Positions 50,706-59,896 of a stretch of DNA of 64,000 bases are shown piece after piece. Made by a program: the position numbers and the translations under genes. Under the pieces are notes generated by a model. It did no database searches. It was not told the origin of the DNA and saw only the letters and a program-made list of their open reading frames with translations. This DNA comes from CAYRGC01 sp964423795 (lineage in GTDB: Bacteria > Patescibacteriota > Gracilibacteria > Peribacterales > Peribacteraceae): NCBI GenBank assembly GCA_964423795.1, contig CAYRGC010000004.1, positions 1-64,000 on the forward strand, in the 5' to 3' direction. Positions within the stretch are counted from its first letter, which is position 1, and each line of letters begins with the position of its first letter.

Positions 50706-51749
50706 TCAAAGGGCGACGCCCGTCGCGGCGCAATCCGCCTCGAGCATGATGGACGCCAGCTCCCGGAGGCTCGTCTTGGCCTCCCAGCCGAGCACGCGCT
50801 TGGCCTTGGACGGATCGCCGCAGAGGTAATCCACCTCGGCGGGACGGTAGTAGTACGGATCGATCGCGACGATCTTCTTCCCGGTCTTGCGGTCGAGGTA
50901 GGACTCGTCCTTGCCGGAGCCGCGTCGCTCGAAACCGATACCCGCGCGCTCGAGGCAGAGCTCCAGGAACTCGCGGACGGTGGCTGTGGTGCCGGTGGCG
51001 AGCACGTAATCCTCCGGGCGCTCCTGCTGGAGCATCCGCCACATGCCTTCCACGTACTCCTTGGCGTATCCCCAGTCGCGCTTGGCTTCGAGGTTGCCGA
51101 GGAAGAGACACTCCTGCTTGCCCCCGAGGATGTTCGCCAGGCTGAGCGTGATCTTGCGCGTGACGAAGTTCTCCCCGCGGCGCGGCGACTCGTGATTGAA
51201 GAGGATGCCGTTCACGGCGTACATGCCGTAGCTCTCGCGGTAGTTGCGCGTCATGTGGTACGCGTACGCCTTCGCCGCGGCGTAGGGGCTGCGGGGATAG
51301 AAGGGGGTCTCTTCGTTCTGCCGGTCGTTGGAGGTCTTGCCGTAGAGCTCGCTCGAACTGGCCTGGTAGAAGCGGATCGGCAACCCGCTGACGCGGATGA
51401 CCTCGAGAAGGCGGGCGGTACCCAGGCCCGTGACGTCGCCGGTGTACTCGGGAGTATCGAAACTGACGCCCACGTGGCTCTGCGCCGCGAGGTTGTAGAC
51501 CTCGGTCGGCTGGACGGCCAGGACGATGCGCAGCAGGGAACTCGAATCCCCGAGATCGCCGTAGTGCAGGAACGTGGATTTGGTCGACTGGTGGACGTCG
51601 CTGAAGATATGGTCGATGCGGCCGCGATTGAACGTGGACGAGCGACGCACCACGCCGTGCACCTCGTAGCCCTTCGAAAGGAGCAATTCGGCCAGGTACG
51701 AACCGTCCTGACCGGTGATGCCGGTAATGAGCGCTTTCTTGGGAGTCAC
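50706..51749 (-). CDS. gmd: GDP-mannose 4,6-dehydratase
   Basis: The 347-aa enzyme makes GDP-4-keto-6-deoxymannose, precursor of fucose, rhamnose, perosamine and branched sugars. It has ALITGITGQDGSYLAELLL, YNLAAQSHVGVSF, the active-site ASSSELYGK (Ser/Glu) and SPYAAAKAYAYHMTRNYRE (Tyr/Lys), and the GDP-binding FNHESPRRGENFVTRKIT. GTG 51749 is chosen because TACCAT ends 8 nt upstream. A divergent paralogue lies at 53835. Confidence 0.95.
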   Translation of the reverse strand: MTPKKALITGITGQDGSYLAELLLSKGYEVHGVVRRSSTFNRGRIDHIFSDVHQSTKSTFLHYGDLGDSSSLLRIVLAVQPTEVYNLAAQSHVGVSFDTPEYTGDVTGLGTARLLEVIRVSGLPIRFYQASSSELYGKTSNDRQNEETPFYPRSPYAAAKAYAYHMTRNYRESYGMYAVNGILFNHESPRRGENFVTRKITLSLANILGGKQECLFLGNLEAKRDWGYAKEYVEGMWRMLQQERPEDYVLATGTTATVREFLELCLERAGIGFERRGSGKDESYLDRKTGKKIVAIDPYYYRPAEVDYLCGDPSKAKRVLGWEAKTSLRELASIMLEADCAATGVAL

Positions 51750-51838
51750 AGGCGCAAATGGTAGCGGGCGTCTGGGCAAATAGCGAGAGCGGGCCATTCG
51801 CCATGCCGCCTCCCCGTCGCTACACTCCACGGGTTCCT

Positions 51839-52570
51839 ATGGCACCCGCCCCCGCCAGCATCTCCGTCGTGCTCCCCTCGTATAACGAGAGCGCGAACAT
51901 CGTGGAGGCGATGCAGCGCATCACGGCGACGCTCGGCGACCTCCTGAAGGAAATCATCGTGGTCGACGACGACAGCCCGGACCGCACGTGGGAGCTCGTG
52001 GAGAAACAGGGAAACCCCCGGTGGAAAGTCATCCGCAGGACGGACAAGCGCGGACTGGCCTCCGCGCTTTCCGACGGCACCAAGGCCGCGACGGGCGACA
52101 TCATCGTCTGGCTCGATTGCGATCTGGGCATCCCCCCGGAGGACATCCTGCTGCTCACGGCCAAACTCGACGAGTACGACGCGGCAGTCGGCTCGCGCTA
52201 CCTGCCCGGCGGCATGGACACGCGGCACAAGTTCCGCGCGTTCCTCAGCCTCGTCTTCAATACCTACACGCGGCTCGTCCTGGGATACTTCGATTTCTGG
52301 GACTGGACCTCCGGTTTCGCGGCCGCGCGCCGGGAGGCGCTGCGGAAGGTCCCCCTGTCGCCCCAGGGCTTCGGCGAGTACTTCACCGAATGGGTCTACA
52401 AATCCAAGCGGGCCGGACTGCGGATCGTGGAAGTGCCCTACCGCTACGGTCTGCGCAAAGGCGGGGAATCGAAGACCGACAGCAGCGTGCGGGTGTTCCT
52501 GAAACTCGGAATGAAGTATGCGCTCAGGGTCCTTGCCATTAGACTTGGGCGCACTTCCCCCGAGCAATGA
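51839..52570 (+). CDS. GT2 glycosyltransferase, polyprenyl-phosphate mannose synthase-like
   Basis: A 243-aa GT2: SVVLPSYNESANIVEAMQRI, VVDDDSPDRTWELVEKQ, VWLDCDLGIPPEDI (DxD equivalent) and WTSGFAAARREALRKV. It has no membrane domain, unlike the GT2-GtrA fusion at 44350, so it may use another scaffold protein. Overlaps the C-methyltransferase gene by 4 nt (ATGA). Confidence 0.85.
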   Translation: MAPAPASISVVLPSYNESANIVEAMQRITATLGDLLKEIIVVDDDSPDRTWELVEKQGNPRWKVIRRTDKRGLASALSDGTKAATGDIIVWLDCDLGIPPEDILLLTAKLDEYDAAVGSRYLPGGMDTRHKFRAFLSLVFNTYTRLVLGYFDFWDWTSGFAAARREALRKVPLSPQGFGEYFTEWVYKSKRAGLRIVEVPYRYGLRKGGESKTDSSVRVFLKLGMKYALRVLAIRLGRTSPEQ

Positions 52571-53826
52571 CCCTCTCCCCCGCCATGGCCGGCGCCAAGA
52601 CGACGGCGATCAGCAAGTGCCGCGTCTGCGGCTCGCGCGAACTCGTCGACCTCTATTCGCTGGGCGACCTCTACATCTCCGACTTCGTGGAGAAGAAGGA
52701 CCAAGGCATCAAGGCGCCGCTCGAGATGGTGATGTGCACCGGGTGCTCCCTGGTGCAGCTGCGGCATACCGCGCCGCAGGAGATCCTCTACTCCCGCTTC
52801 TACTGGTACCGGTCGGGCGTCACGGAGACGATGCGAAACGCGCTGCGGAACATCACCGACAGCATCGAGAAGCGCATGCCGCTCGAGGCCGGGAACGTGG
52901 TCGTGGACATCGGGTCCAACGACGGCACGATGCTTCGGACCTACCAGGTGCCGGGCCTCGTGACAGTCGGCGTGGAACCGGCGTCGAACCTGGCGGAGGA
53001 GGGAAAGAAAGGGCTGACGCATTTCATCAACGATTTCTGGACCATCGCGAACTACGAGAAGGCGGTGCCGAAGAAAGCGAAGGTGATCACCGCCATCGGG
53101 ATGTTCTACGACATGGAGGACCCCAACCAGTTCATCCGCGACGCCGCCCTTGCGCTCGAGAAGGACGGCATGTTCGTGGCGCAGCTCATGTGCCTCAAGA
53201 ACATGCTCGATACCAACGACGTGGGGAACATCTGCCACGAGCACCTCGAGTTCTACTCGCTCTCCTCGCTGGAGCACCTCTTCGACCGCAACGGCTTCGC
53301 GCTCGTGGACATCGAGCATAACCTCGTGAACGGCGGCAGCTACCGCGTGTACGCCTGTCTCAAGGGCGCGACTCCGCCCGCGATCGAGGGCGCCGCCGAG
53401 CGCCTGAAGAAGTACCGCGAGGAGGAGAAGGGCCTCGACAAGAGGGAGGCGCACGACGCGTTCTTCCGCCGCGTGGAGGAGAACAAGCGCAAGTGCGTGG
53501 ACTTCATCAAAGCCGAGACGGCCAAGGGAAAGACGGTATGGGTGTACGGCGCGTCCACGAAGGGCAACACGATCCTGCAGTACTACGGTCTCGACCACTC
53601 GATGATCGAGGGCGCCGCCGAGCGGAGCCCCGAGAAGTGGGGCAAGGTCACCGTGGGGACGGGCATTCCGATCGTGTCGGAAGCCGACGCGCGCGCCCGG
53701 AAGCCGGATTACTTCCTGGTGCTGCCGTACGCGTTCTTCGACGAGTTCTACAAGCGGGAAGACGCCTGGCGCAAGACCGGCGGCCAATTCATCGTTCCCC
53801 TCCCCGAGTTCCGGGTCGTTCCCTGA
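52567..53826 (+). CDS. NDP-hexose C-methyltransferase-like protein
   Basis: A 419-aa three-domain protein: N-terminal zinc-binding domain (CRVCGSRELVDLYSLGD ... CTGCSLVQL), central SAM methyltransferase (VVVDIGSNDGTMLRTYQ; HEHLEFYSLSSLEHLF is a hallmark of the TcaB9/NovU type) and C-terminal Rossmann-like domain (VWVYGASTKGNTILQYYG). The family methylates carbon C3 or C5 of 4-keto-6-deoxy sugar nucleotides. With GDP-mannose dehydratase genes on both sides, a branched GDP-6-deoxyhexose is likely (inference). Confidence 0.9.
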   Translation: MTLSPAMAGAKTTAISKCRVCGSRELVDLYSLGDLYISDFVEKKDQGIKAPLEMVMCTGCSLVQLRHTAPQEILYSRFYWYRSGVTETMRNALRNITDSIEKRMPLEAGNVVVDIGSNDGTMLRTYQVPGLVTVGVEPASNLAEEGKKGLTHFINDFWTIANYEKAVPKKAKVITAIGMFYDMEDPNQFIRDAALALEKDGMFVAQLMCLKNMLDTNDVGNICHEHLEFYSLSSLEHLFDRNGFALVDIEHNLVNGGSYRVYACLKGATPPAIEGAAERLKKYREEEKGLDKREAHDAFFRRVEENKRKCVDFIKAETAKGKTVWVYGASTKGNTILQYYGLDHSMIEGAAERSPEKWGKVTVGTGIPIVSEADARARKPDYFLVLPYAFFDEFYKREDAWRKTGGQFIVPLPEFRVVP

Positions 53827-53834
53827 TTCCCTCC

Positions 53835-54836
53835 ATGGCAAAGAAGCGCGCACTCATCCTCGGTATCGGCGGCCAAGACGGCAGTTACCTCGCCGAACTG
53901 CTCCTCTCGAAGGACTACGAGGTGCACGGCCTCATCCGCCGTTCGGCCACCGGCAACACGAGGAACATCGACCACCTGCTCGACCGCGTCACGCTCCACC
54001 GCGGCGACCTCGCCGACACCCCCTCGCTCCTCAAGGCCGTCACCTCGGCGAAGCCGCAGGAGATCTATAACGAGGCCGACCAGGATCACGCGGGCTGGAG
54101 CTACGACCTCGTGGATTACGCGTCCGACATCACGGGAGGCGCGCCCGGCAGGATCCTCGAGATCATCCGCCAGACCGACCCGAAGATCCGCTACTTCCAG
54201 CCGCTGACCTCCAACATGTTCGGACAGACGGACGCCGAGAAGCAGAACGAGTCCACGCCCTTCAATCCCCAGAGCCCCTACGCCGCGGCGAAGGTCTACG
54301 CCTACTATCTGACGCGCTACTACCGCAACGTGCACGGGATCTTCGCGTCCACCGCGACGTTCTTCAACCACGAATCCCCGAGGCGCACCGAGTCGTACGT
54401 GACGCGCAAGATCACCAAGGCGGCCGTCCGGATCTCGATGGGCCTGCAAAAGAAGCTCTTCCTCGGCGACATCGAGGCGCGCCTCGACTTCGGCTTCGCC
54501 GGGGAATACATGGAGGCCGCGTGGAACATCCTCCAGCTCCGGGAACCCGACGACTTCGTGATCGGCACGGGCGTCGCCTGTTCCGTGCGCGAGTTCATGG
54601 AGGAGGCGTTCAGGGCGGTCGGCCTCGAGGCGAAGGATCACGTGGAGATCGATCCCAAGCTGCTGCGCCCGGGCAAGACGAGCACGCTCATCGCGGACTA
54701 CGGCAAGGCCGCGAAGGCCTTCGGATACGAGCCGAAAGTGACGTACAAGGAACTCGTGAAGATCATGGTGGATGCGGACCGGAAGGAAGCCGAAAAAGAG
54801 CTCGCCCTTGCCAAGGCGAAGCCGGGGGCGGTCTGA
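53835..54836 (+). CDS. GDP-mannose 4,6-dehydratase paralogue with altered active site
   Basis: A 333-aa homologue of the dehydratase at 50706 (ALILGIGGQDGSYLAELLLSK; SPYAAAKVYAYYLTRYYRN; FFNHESPRRTESYVTRKIT). The catalytic S-S-E-L-Y-G of true Gmd reads PLTSNMFGQ here, so the active-site Glu is Asn, and YNLAAQSHVG reads YNEADQDHAG. Tyr and Lys are kept. It is therefore unlikely to be a simple 4,6-dehydratase; an epimerase, reductase or decarboxylase on a related GDP-sugar is possible. In line with the C-methyltransferase gene (8-nt gap). Confidence 0.85.
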   Translation: MAKKRALILGIGGQDGSYLAELLLSKDYEVHGLIRRSATGNTRNIDHLLDRVTLHRGDLADTPSLLKAVTSAKPQEIYNEADQDHAGWSYDLVDYASDITGGAPGRILEIIRQTDPKIRYFQPLTSNMFGQTDAEKQNESTPFNPQSPYAAAKVYAYYLTRYYRNVHGIFASTATFFNHESPRRTESYVTRKITKAAVRISMGLQKKLFLGDIEARLDFGFAGEYMEAAWNILQLREPDDFVIGTGVACSVREFMEEAFRAVGLEAKDHVEIDPKLLRPGKTSTLIADYGKAAKAFGYEPKVTYKELVKIMVDADRKEAEKELALAKAKPGAV

Positions 54837-54848
54837 TACACTTCGTGC

Positions 54849-56117
54849 ATGCAGAAGCGCACAGTCTGTGTCATCGGTCTCGGGTACGTCGGCCTCCCCC
54901 TCGCGCACGCCTTCGCGAAGGCGGGGCACCGCATGCTCGGCTTCGACATCTCGCAGAAGCGCGTGGACGAGCTCAAGACCGGCCATGACCGCACGAACGA
55001 GCTTTCCGACGCGCAGCTCGCGGAGATCGGCATGGAGTACAGCACCGATCCGTCCGTGATCGGGAAGGCGGAGGTCGTGATCGTCGCGGTGCCGACGCCC
55101 GTCGACGAGAACAACGACCCCGATCTGAGCCCCGTGGAGAACGCGAGCATCACCGTGGGCAAGCACCTTAGGAAAGGCATGATCGTCTGCTACGAGTCGA
55201 CGGTCTATCCGGGCGTGACGGAAGAGATCTGCGGCGCGATCCTCGAGCGCGAGTCGGGACTCGCCTGCGGGAAGGACTTCACGCTGGGCTATTCCCCCGA
55301 ACGCATCAACCCGGGCGACAAACTCCACACCGTGGACAAGATCGTGAAGGTCGTCGCGGGTCAGGACGAGAAGACCGCGGACGTCCTCTGCGATCTCTAC
55401 GGCTCCGTGGTGACGGCGGGCATCCACCGCGCGGCGTCCATCAAGGTGGCGGAGATGGCCAAGGCGATCGAGAACGCCCAGCGCGACATCAACATCGCCT
55501 TCGTGAACGAGATCGCGATCCTCTGCAACAGGATCGGGATCCCGAGCAAGGACGTCTTCGCGGCGGCCGGAACCAAGTGGAACTTCCTCCGCTTCGTCCC
55601 GGGCCTCGTCGGCGGCCACTGCATCGGCGTCGACCCCTACTACCTCGTGGAGAAGGCGCGCCAGCTCGGCATGAAGACCCACGTGATCACCGCCGGACGG
55701 GGCGTGAACGACGGCATGGGCCCCTACGTGGCGCACCGCGTTTTGGAGGCGCTCGGGTCGGCTGCCGGCAAACGCGTCCTCGTGCTCGGCCTCACCTTCA
55801 AGGAGAACATTCCCGACACCCGCAACAGCAAGTCCTTCGACGTGGTGCGCGACCTCGCGGCCGCGGGCTGCGACGTGCAGGCGCACGATCCGTTCATGCA
55901 GGACGACGAGTACGGCAAGCGGAACCTCGATCGCGGATCGCTCGACGGGGAACCGTACGACGCCGTGGTCTTCCTCGTCCCCCACCGCGAATACCTCGAG
56001 GGGAAGGAGGCGGGCATGATCAGGGCAATCAAGCCCGGCGGAGTGTTCTTCGACCTCAAGTCCCACTTCGAGCCCTCGGCCTTCGCCAAGGAAGGTCGGA
56101 CGTACCTCGCGCTCTGA
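54849..56117 (+). CDS. Nucleotide sugar dehydrogenase, UDP-ManNAc/GlcNAc dehydrogenase type
   Basis: A 422-aa two-step sugar-nucleotide dehydrogenase: VCVIGLGYVGLPLAHAFAKAG, VPTPVDENNDPDLSPVENAS, STVYPGVTEEICG, and the catalytic cysteine in VGGHCIGVDPYYL. The pattern matches WecC/TviB-like enzymes acting on N-acetylhexosamine nucleotides, not glucose. Its substrate may come from the UDP-GlcNAc 2-epimerase at 15.6 kb. TACACT (54837-54842) begins right after the previous stop codon and ends 6 nt before the ATG, giving an internal leaderless promoter. Confidence 0.9.
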   Translation: MQKRTVCVIGLGYVGLPLAHAFAKAGHRMLGFDISQKRVDELKTGHDRTNELSDAQLAEIGMEYSTDPSVIGKAEVVIVAVPTPVDENNDPDLSPVENASITVGKHLRKGMIVCYESTVYPGVTEEICGAILERESGLACGKDFTLGYSPERINPGDKLHTVDKIVKVVAGQDEKTADVLCDLYGSVVTAGIHRAASIKVAEMAKAIENAQRDINIAFVNEIAILCNRIGIPSKDVFAAAGTKWNFLRFVPGLVGGHCIGVDPYYLVEKARQLGMKTHVITAGRGVNDGMGPYVAHRVLEALGSAAGKRVLVLGLTFKENIPDTRNSKSFDVVRDLAAAGCDVQAHDPFMQDDEYGKRNLDRGSLDGEPYDAVVFLVPHREYLEGKEAGMIRAIKPGGVFFDLKSHFEPSAFAKEGRTYLAL

Positions 56118-56190
56118 TACGGCTTCGCCCGAGTCCTCCCGTCCTTCGCACTCCTCTCCCTCCTTCCACGCTCACGCTCCGCCGCCACCT

Positions 56191-56922
56191 ATGCTCTTCA
56201 CCACGTCCTGGGACGACGGCTACGCCCTGGATCGGCGCGTCGCGGACCTGCTGACGCGCTACGGCTGCACGGGGACTTTTTACGTGTGCCCCAAGGCGCA
56301 ACACGGGCGCGCGATGCTCTCGGCGCCCGACATCAGGGCGCTCGCCGCGACCCACGAGGTGGGGGCCCATACGCTGAAGCACCCTCGCCTCACGAGGATC
56401 CCGCGCGCCGACGCGCGCACGGAGATCGCCGGGAGCAAGGCGTGGGTGGAGAGCGTCACCGGGAAGGAGTGCGCGCTGTTCTGCTACCCGTACGGCGATC
56501 TCGACGCCGACGTCCGCGAGCTTGCGGGCGAGGCAGGCTTCCGCGGCGCGCGCACCACGGAGCCCGTCCGCTTCCGGATCGAGGACCCGCTGCGCATGCC
56601 GATGACCCTGCACCTGTCGCCTTTCCCCTGGCGCAAGACGTTCAAGCCGGCGTGGAAGGTGCTCGATCCGATCGGCCCGCTGCGCGCCATCTATCCATTG
56701 CTCCGGCTCTACCGCGTTCCGCTCCGGTCGCTTTCGTCGTGGCGGTCGATGGCGATCGCGCTCTTCGACGGCGCCCGGAAACGCGACGAACCGTTCTTCC
56801 ATCTCTTCGGCCACAGCCACGAACTGGAGAAGTACGGCCTGTGGGAGGACCTGGAAGCGTTTCTCATGCACGTCCAGGCAAGCGGCGTGCGCGGCGTCGT
56901 GAACAGCGCCCTCCTCCCCTGA
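56191..56922 (+). CDS. Polysaccharide deacetylase family protein (NodB fold)
   Basis: A 243-aa protein: SWDDGYALDRRVADLL carries the DD metal/catalytic pair, VGAHTLKHPRLTRI the H-x3-H ligands, and CYPYGDLDADVRELA motif 3. No signal peptide, so it probably deacetylates a lipid- or nucleotide-linked sugar in the cytoplasm. Followed by the SpsF-like gene after 5 nt. The 73-nt upstream gap is pyrimidine-rich and has no clear promoter. Confidence 0.88.
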   Translation: MLFTTSWDDGYALDRRVADLLTRYGCTGTFYVCPKAQHGRAMLSAPDIRALAATHEVGAHTLKHPRLTRIPRADARTEIAGSKAWVESVTGKECALFCYPYGDLDADVRELAGEAGFRGARTTEPVRFRIEDPLRMPMTLHLSPFPWRKTFKPAWKVLDPIGPLRAIYPLLRLYRVPLRSLSSWRSMAIALFDGARKRDEPFFHLFGHSHELEKYGLWEDLEAFLMHVQASGVRGVVNSALLP

Positions 56923-56927
56923 ATCCG

Positions 56928-57695
56928 ATGCCGCGTACCGTCGCCATCGTCTGCGTCCGCATGGGCTCCGAGCGTCTCCCGGGCAAGACGATGCTCCAAG
57001 TGAACGGAAAACCGCTCCTCGGCCTTCTCATCGACCGCATCGGCCTGGCCAAGACGCTCGACGACATCGTGATCGCGACATCCGCGGCTCCCGACTGCGA
57101 TCCCGTGGAACGGTACTGCGCGGCGCGCGGCGTCCCGTGCTTCCGGGGCGCCGAGCACGATCTCTTGGGCCGCATGATCGGCGCGCTGGAGAGCCGGCAG
57201 GCCGTAAACGGCGTCATGATCTACGGGGACGGGTTCCTGATCGACCCGGCGGTGATCGACGAATGCGTCGGCGCCTTCCGGGCGAATCCCGGGCACGACC
57301 TGGTCGGCAACGACCTCAAACTGACCTATCCCCCCGGCCAGCTCGCCGAAACCTTCACGCTGCGGGCGCTCAAGGACGCGGCGGCGCGCGTGGAAGACCC
57401 GGAGATGCGGGAACACGGCACGCGGTTCATCCGCCTCCATCCGGAGCTCTACGCGCTCAAGAACGTCGAGGCGCCCGCGGAGTTGCGCAGACCAGAACTG
57501 CACCTCGTCGTCGACACGCGGGAAGATCTCGCGGTGATGACGGCGATCATCGAGGGATTCGGGTCACGGACGGATTTCACGCTGCGTGAGATCATCGATT
57601 TCCTGGACGCCCGTCCGGAGATCCGCGACGGCAACGCCTCCGTGCACCGACGCTGGAAGGCCAGCATCGATCAATCGGGCAAGCACCATCAGTGA
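56928..57695 (+). CDS. Cytidylyltransferase-like protein (NeuA/SpsF type)
   Basis: A 255-aa sugar-nucleotidyltransferase: VAIVCVRMGSERLPGKTML is the CMP-sugar synthetase P-loop-like motif, and MIYGDGFLIDP sits at the metal site. SpsF/NeuA homologues activate nonulosonic acids with CTP. The NeuB homologue at 59893 on the other strand may make the acid. The 3' end overlaps the convergent gene by 7 nt. Confidence 0.85.
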   Translation: MPRTVAIVCVRMGSERLPGKTMLQVNGKPLLGLLIDRIGLAKTLDDIVIATSAAPDCDPVERYCAARGVPCFRGAEHDLLGRMIGALESRQAVNGVMIYGDGFLIDPAVIDECVGAFRANPGHDLVGNDLKLTYPPGQLAETFTLRALKDAAARVEDPEMREHGTRFIRLHPELYALKNVEAPAELRRPELHLVVDTREDLAVMTAIIEGFGSRTDFTLREIIDFLDARPEIRDGNASVHRRWKASIDQSGKHHQ

Positions 57696-58696
57696 GGAGC
57701 GACCAGCGGGTCGGGATCCATCGGATACGCGAACGGCTTCGGCGTCTGCCCTTCCGGCAGGAAATGCGCGATCATCTGGCCGTTGCGCTTCCAGTAGTAG
57801 AGGCGCTGGCGCCGGCGATACACGAATTCCCAGCGACCGGCGGAGTACGGATAGGTCTCGGGGCCCGCGTACAGGTACTCCCCCTCCCAGCGCGGGGGGT
57901 TGGTGTTGCTGAGGTAGCAATCGGGGTACTGCTCGATGAGCGCGAAGTATTTGCGGACGGTTCCGAGGTCCATCTCGGCGAACGAGTTCCCGTTGATGAA
58001 GAGACCGATCTGCGGCGCGAACTCCTTGAGACGCAGGTACTCGGTGCATTCCAGGAACACGATGCTGGTCCGCCCCTGCCTGAGCTGCACGGGCTTGCCC
58101 GGCTCGGCCTTGAGGACCATGTCCGGGAAGACGGAGCTGAGGTACAGCCAGGACACCTTGAGCGTCTCGGGGAGATCGATGATGACGTAGATCTCCGGCT
58201 TGTACCGCTTCACGATCATCTCCGCCATCGCGCCGAATCCGCCGCCGATCTCGCAGACGCGCTTGAACTTCTCCGTCGGCACGACGGAATCCATGGCCTG
58301 AAGCTGGTCGGAGGCCTTGAGGAACGTGCCGTTGAACTTCTTCCCCTGGTACTCGCGGTAGAACGGGGCGAGGCCGCGGGGCTTCTTGCCCGGATCCAGA
58401 TCGGGGAAATACGGGACCAGATGGGGAAAGAGCGGCGCCTTGCTGTTCCACGCGAGCTGGATGCGGAAACGGTGCAGGTGCCGGAGAATCATGAACCAGC
58501 GCCACAGCATAGTCTTGAGCGACCAGGTACCGTCGATGGGCGTGTACTCGAAATACGGGAACGGCGAGGGACTGTCGTACAGCGCCGTGATGGCGGACGA
58601 GAGGTGGAAATTATCGACGGTGACGTGCGGCATCGACTTGCTCGAAATCTCGGTGCGCCTGCCCCAGGTCGCTGAATACATGCTCTTGTCGGCCAT
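57689..58696 (-). CDS. Putative sugar O-methyltransferase
   Basis: A 335-aa protein of the putative-sugar-O-methyltransferase type seen in O-antigen loci. The SAM-binding motif I is VCEIGGGFGAMAEMIVKRY, followed by IYVIIDLPETLKVSWLYLSSVFPD and, later, GLFINGNSFAEMD. The N-terminal ~110 residues are family-specific. No membrane segment. It stands alone between the convergent SpsF-like gene and the GNAT gene 63 nt upstream. Confidence 0.75.
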   Translation of the reverse strand: MADKSMYSATWGRRTEISSKSMPHVTVDNFHLSSAITALYDSPSPFPYFEYTPIDGTWSLKTMLWRWFMILRHLHRFRIQLAWNSKAPLFPHLVPYFPDLDPGKKPRGLAPFYREYQGKKFNGTFLKASDQLQAMDSVVPTEKFKRVCEIGGGFGAMAEMIVKRYKPEIYVIIDLPETLKVSWLYLSSVFPDMVLKAEPGKPVQLRQGRTSIVFLECTEYLRLKEFAPQIGLFINGNSFAEMDLGTVRKYFALIEQYPDCYLSNTNPPRWEGEYLYAGPETYPYSAGRWEFVYRRRQRLYYWKRNGQMIAHFLPEGQTPKPFAYPMDPDPLVAPH

Positions 58697-58759
58697 AGAA
58701 AAAAGAGGGGGAACCGGAACGATTGTGGAGTCGCGTCACCGGGGCGTCAATGCATCGGC

Positions 58760-59896
58760 TTACGCCCACTTGTGATACCAAAGTTCCGTTTTCTCGGTGA
58801 GGAAACCGCCGCGCTGGTACAGCCGCTGGGCGGCGTAGTTGCGGCCCTGCGTGACCACCGAGACGTACTGGACGCCCTGCCCGCGAAGATCGGCGCAGGA
58901 GGCGCGGAGGAGATGTCCGCCGAGACCCCCGCCCCTGCTCTTCTCCCCGAGACCGAAGAGACCGATGTGGGCCTTGCCGCGGCCCTCGAGCTTGACGCTG
59001 CAGAATCCCGCCGCCTCCCCGCCGATCTCGAGGACGTCCGCGTAATCGTCGAAGGTGCCGCGCACGGCCTTCTCGATCCATTCCTCGTAGAACCGGATCA
59101 GCTTCGCGCGGTCGAAGTGCCCGTCGAAGTAGTACCTGCTGAGCTGGTACGTGTCGTGCGCGATCGCCCGAAGCGCGGGGATGTCCTTCTCCGTTGCCCG
59201 CCGGACGGTCGCGCCGTCCCGGGTCTCGGCGCGGTCGCGCTCGTCGAGCGTCTTGCCGAAGGTGAGGCGGATGTCCACGAAGGAGTAGCCGGCACGCTCG
59301 GCGGCGAGGATGGACGTCCGATCGTGGCAATCGCATAGGTACTCGATGACGGCGATCTTCTCCCGCCGCACGAAACCGTCGATCTTGGACTGCACGAGCG
59401 GCGTGAGGTGCTGGGACGAGACGAATCCCACGTTGAACCCGAAGAACGCGCTGTCCCACTCGCGCTTCGCGCAGAGCGAGGCGATCCAGAGGAGTTTCCG
59501 CTCGGCCAACGGCGCGTTCAGCCTCTCCTCCAATTTCTCCGGGGGCATGCCCATGACCTCGGCGACCGCGGAAACGCCGATTTCCTTGGCGATCGACGGC
59601 AGCAGGTAATCGGGTCCGTTGATATGGCCAGGAAGCGACGGCGAACCAAGGGGATCGATACGGATGTCCGCCTCCTCTCCCCCGTCGCGGGGACCGATGG
59701 CGATCAGGACCGCGGACGGGTGTGCGCCGCAGAGCTCCTTCGTGATCGTTCGCGCGTCGGCGACGATGACGTCGGGCGACGAATCGACGAGATCGCCGGC
59801 CGGCAGCTTGTCCCGCAGGAACTCGAGCGTCCTCCGCGTGAGGATCGCCCGCAGATCGGTGAGCGAGGCTTCGGGGAAGAGCAGGAGCGTCTTCAT
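58760..59896 (-). CDS. GNAT N-acetyltransferase with unknown N-terminal domain
   Basis: A 378-aa protein. The C-terminal ~160 residues are a GNAT fold (VRRATEKDIPALRAIAHD; GEKSRGGGLGGHLLRASCADL is the acetyl-CoA loop; VTQGRNYAAQRLYQRGGF), close to WecD-type sugar N-acetyltransferases. The N-terminal ~130 residues look like a Rossmann-like phosphate or nucleotide binder (DVIVADARTITKELCGAHPS), which I cannot name. Its ATG overlaps the neuB-like stop (ATGA). Confidence 0.8.
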   Translation of the reverse strand: MKTLLLFPEASLTDLRAILTRRTLEFLRDKLPAGDLVDSSPDVIVADARTITKELCGAHPSAVLIAIGPRDGGEEADIRIDPLGSPSLPGHINGPDYLLPSIAKEIGVSAVAEVMGMPPEKLEERLNAPLAERKLLWIASLCAKREWDSAFFGFNVGFVSSQHLTPLVQSKIDGFVRREKIAVIEYLCDCHDRTSILAAERAGYSFVDIRLTFGKTLDERDRAETRDGATVRRATEKDIPALRAIAHDTYQLSRYYFDGHFDRAKLIRFYEEWIEKAVRGTFDDYADVLEIGGEAAGFCSVKLEGRGKAHIGLFGLGEKSRGGGLGGHLLRASCADLRGQGVQYVSVVTQGRNYAAQRLYQRGGFLTEKTELWYHKWA

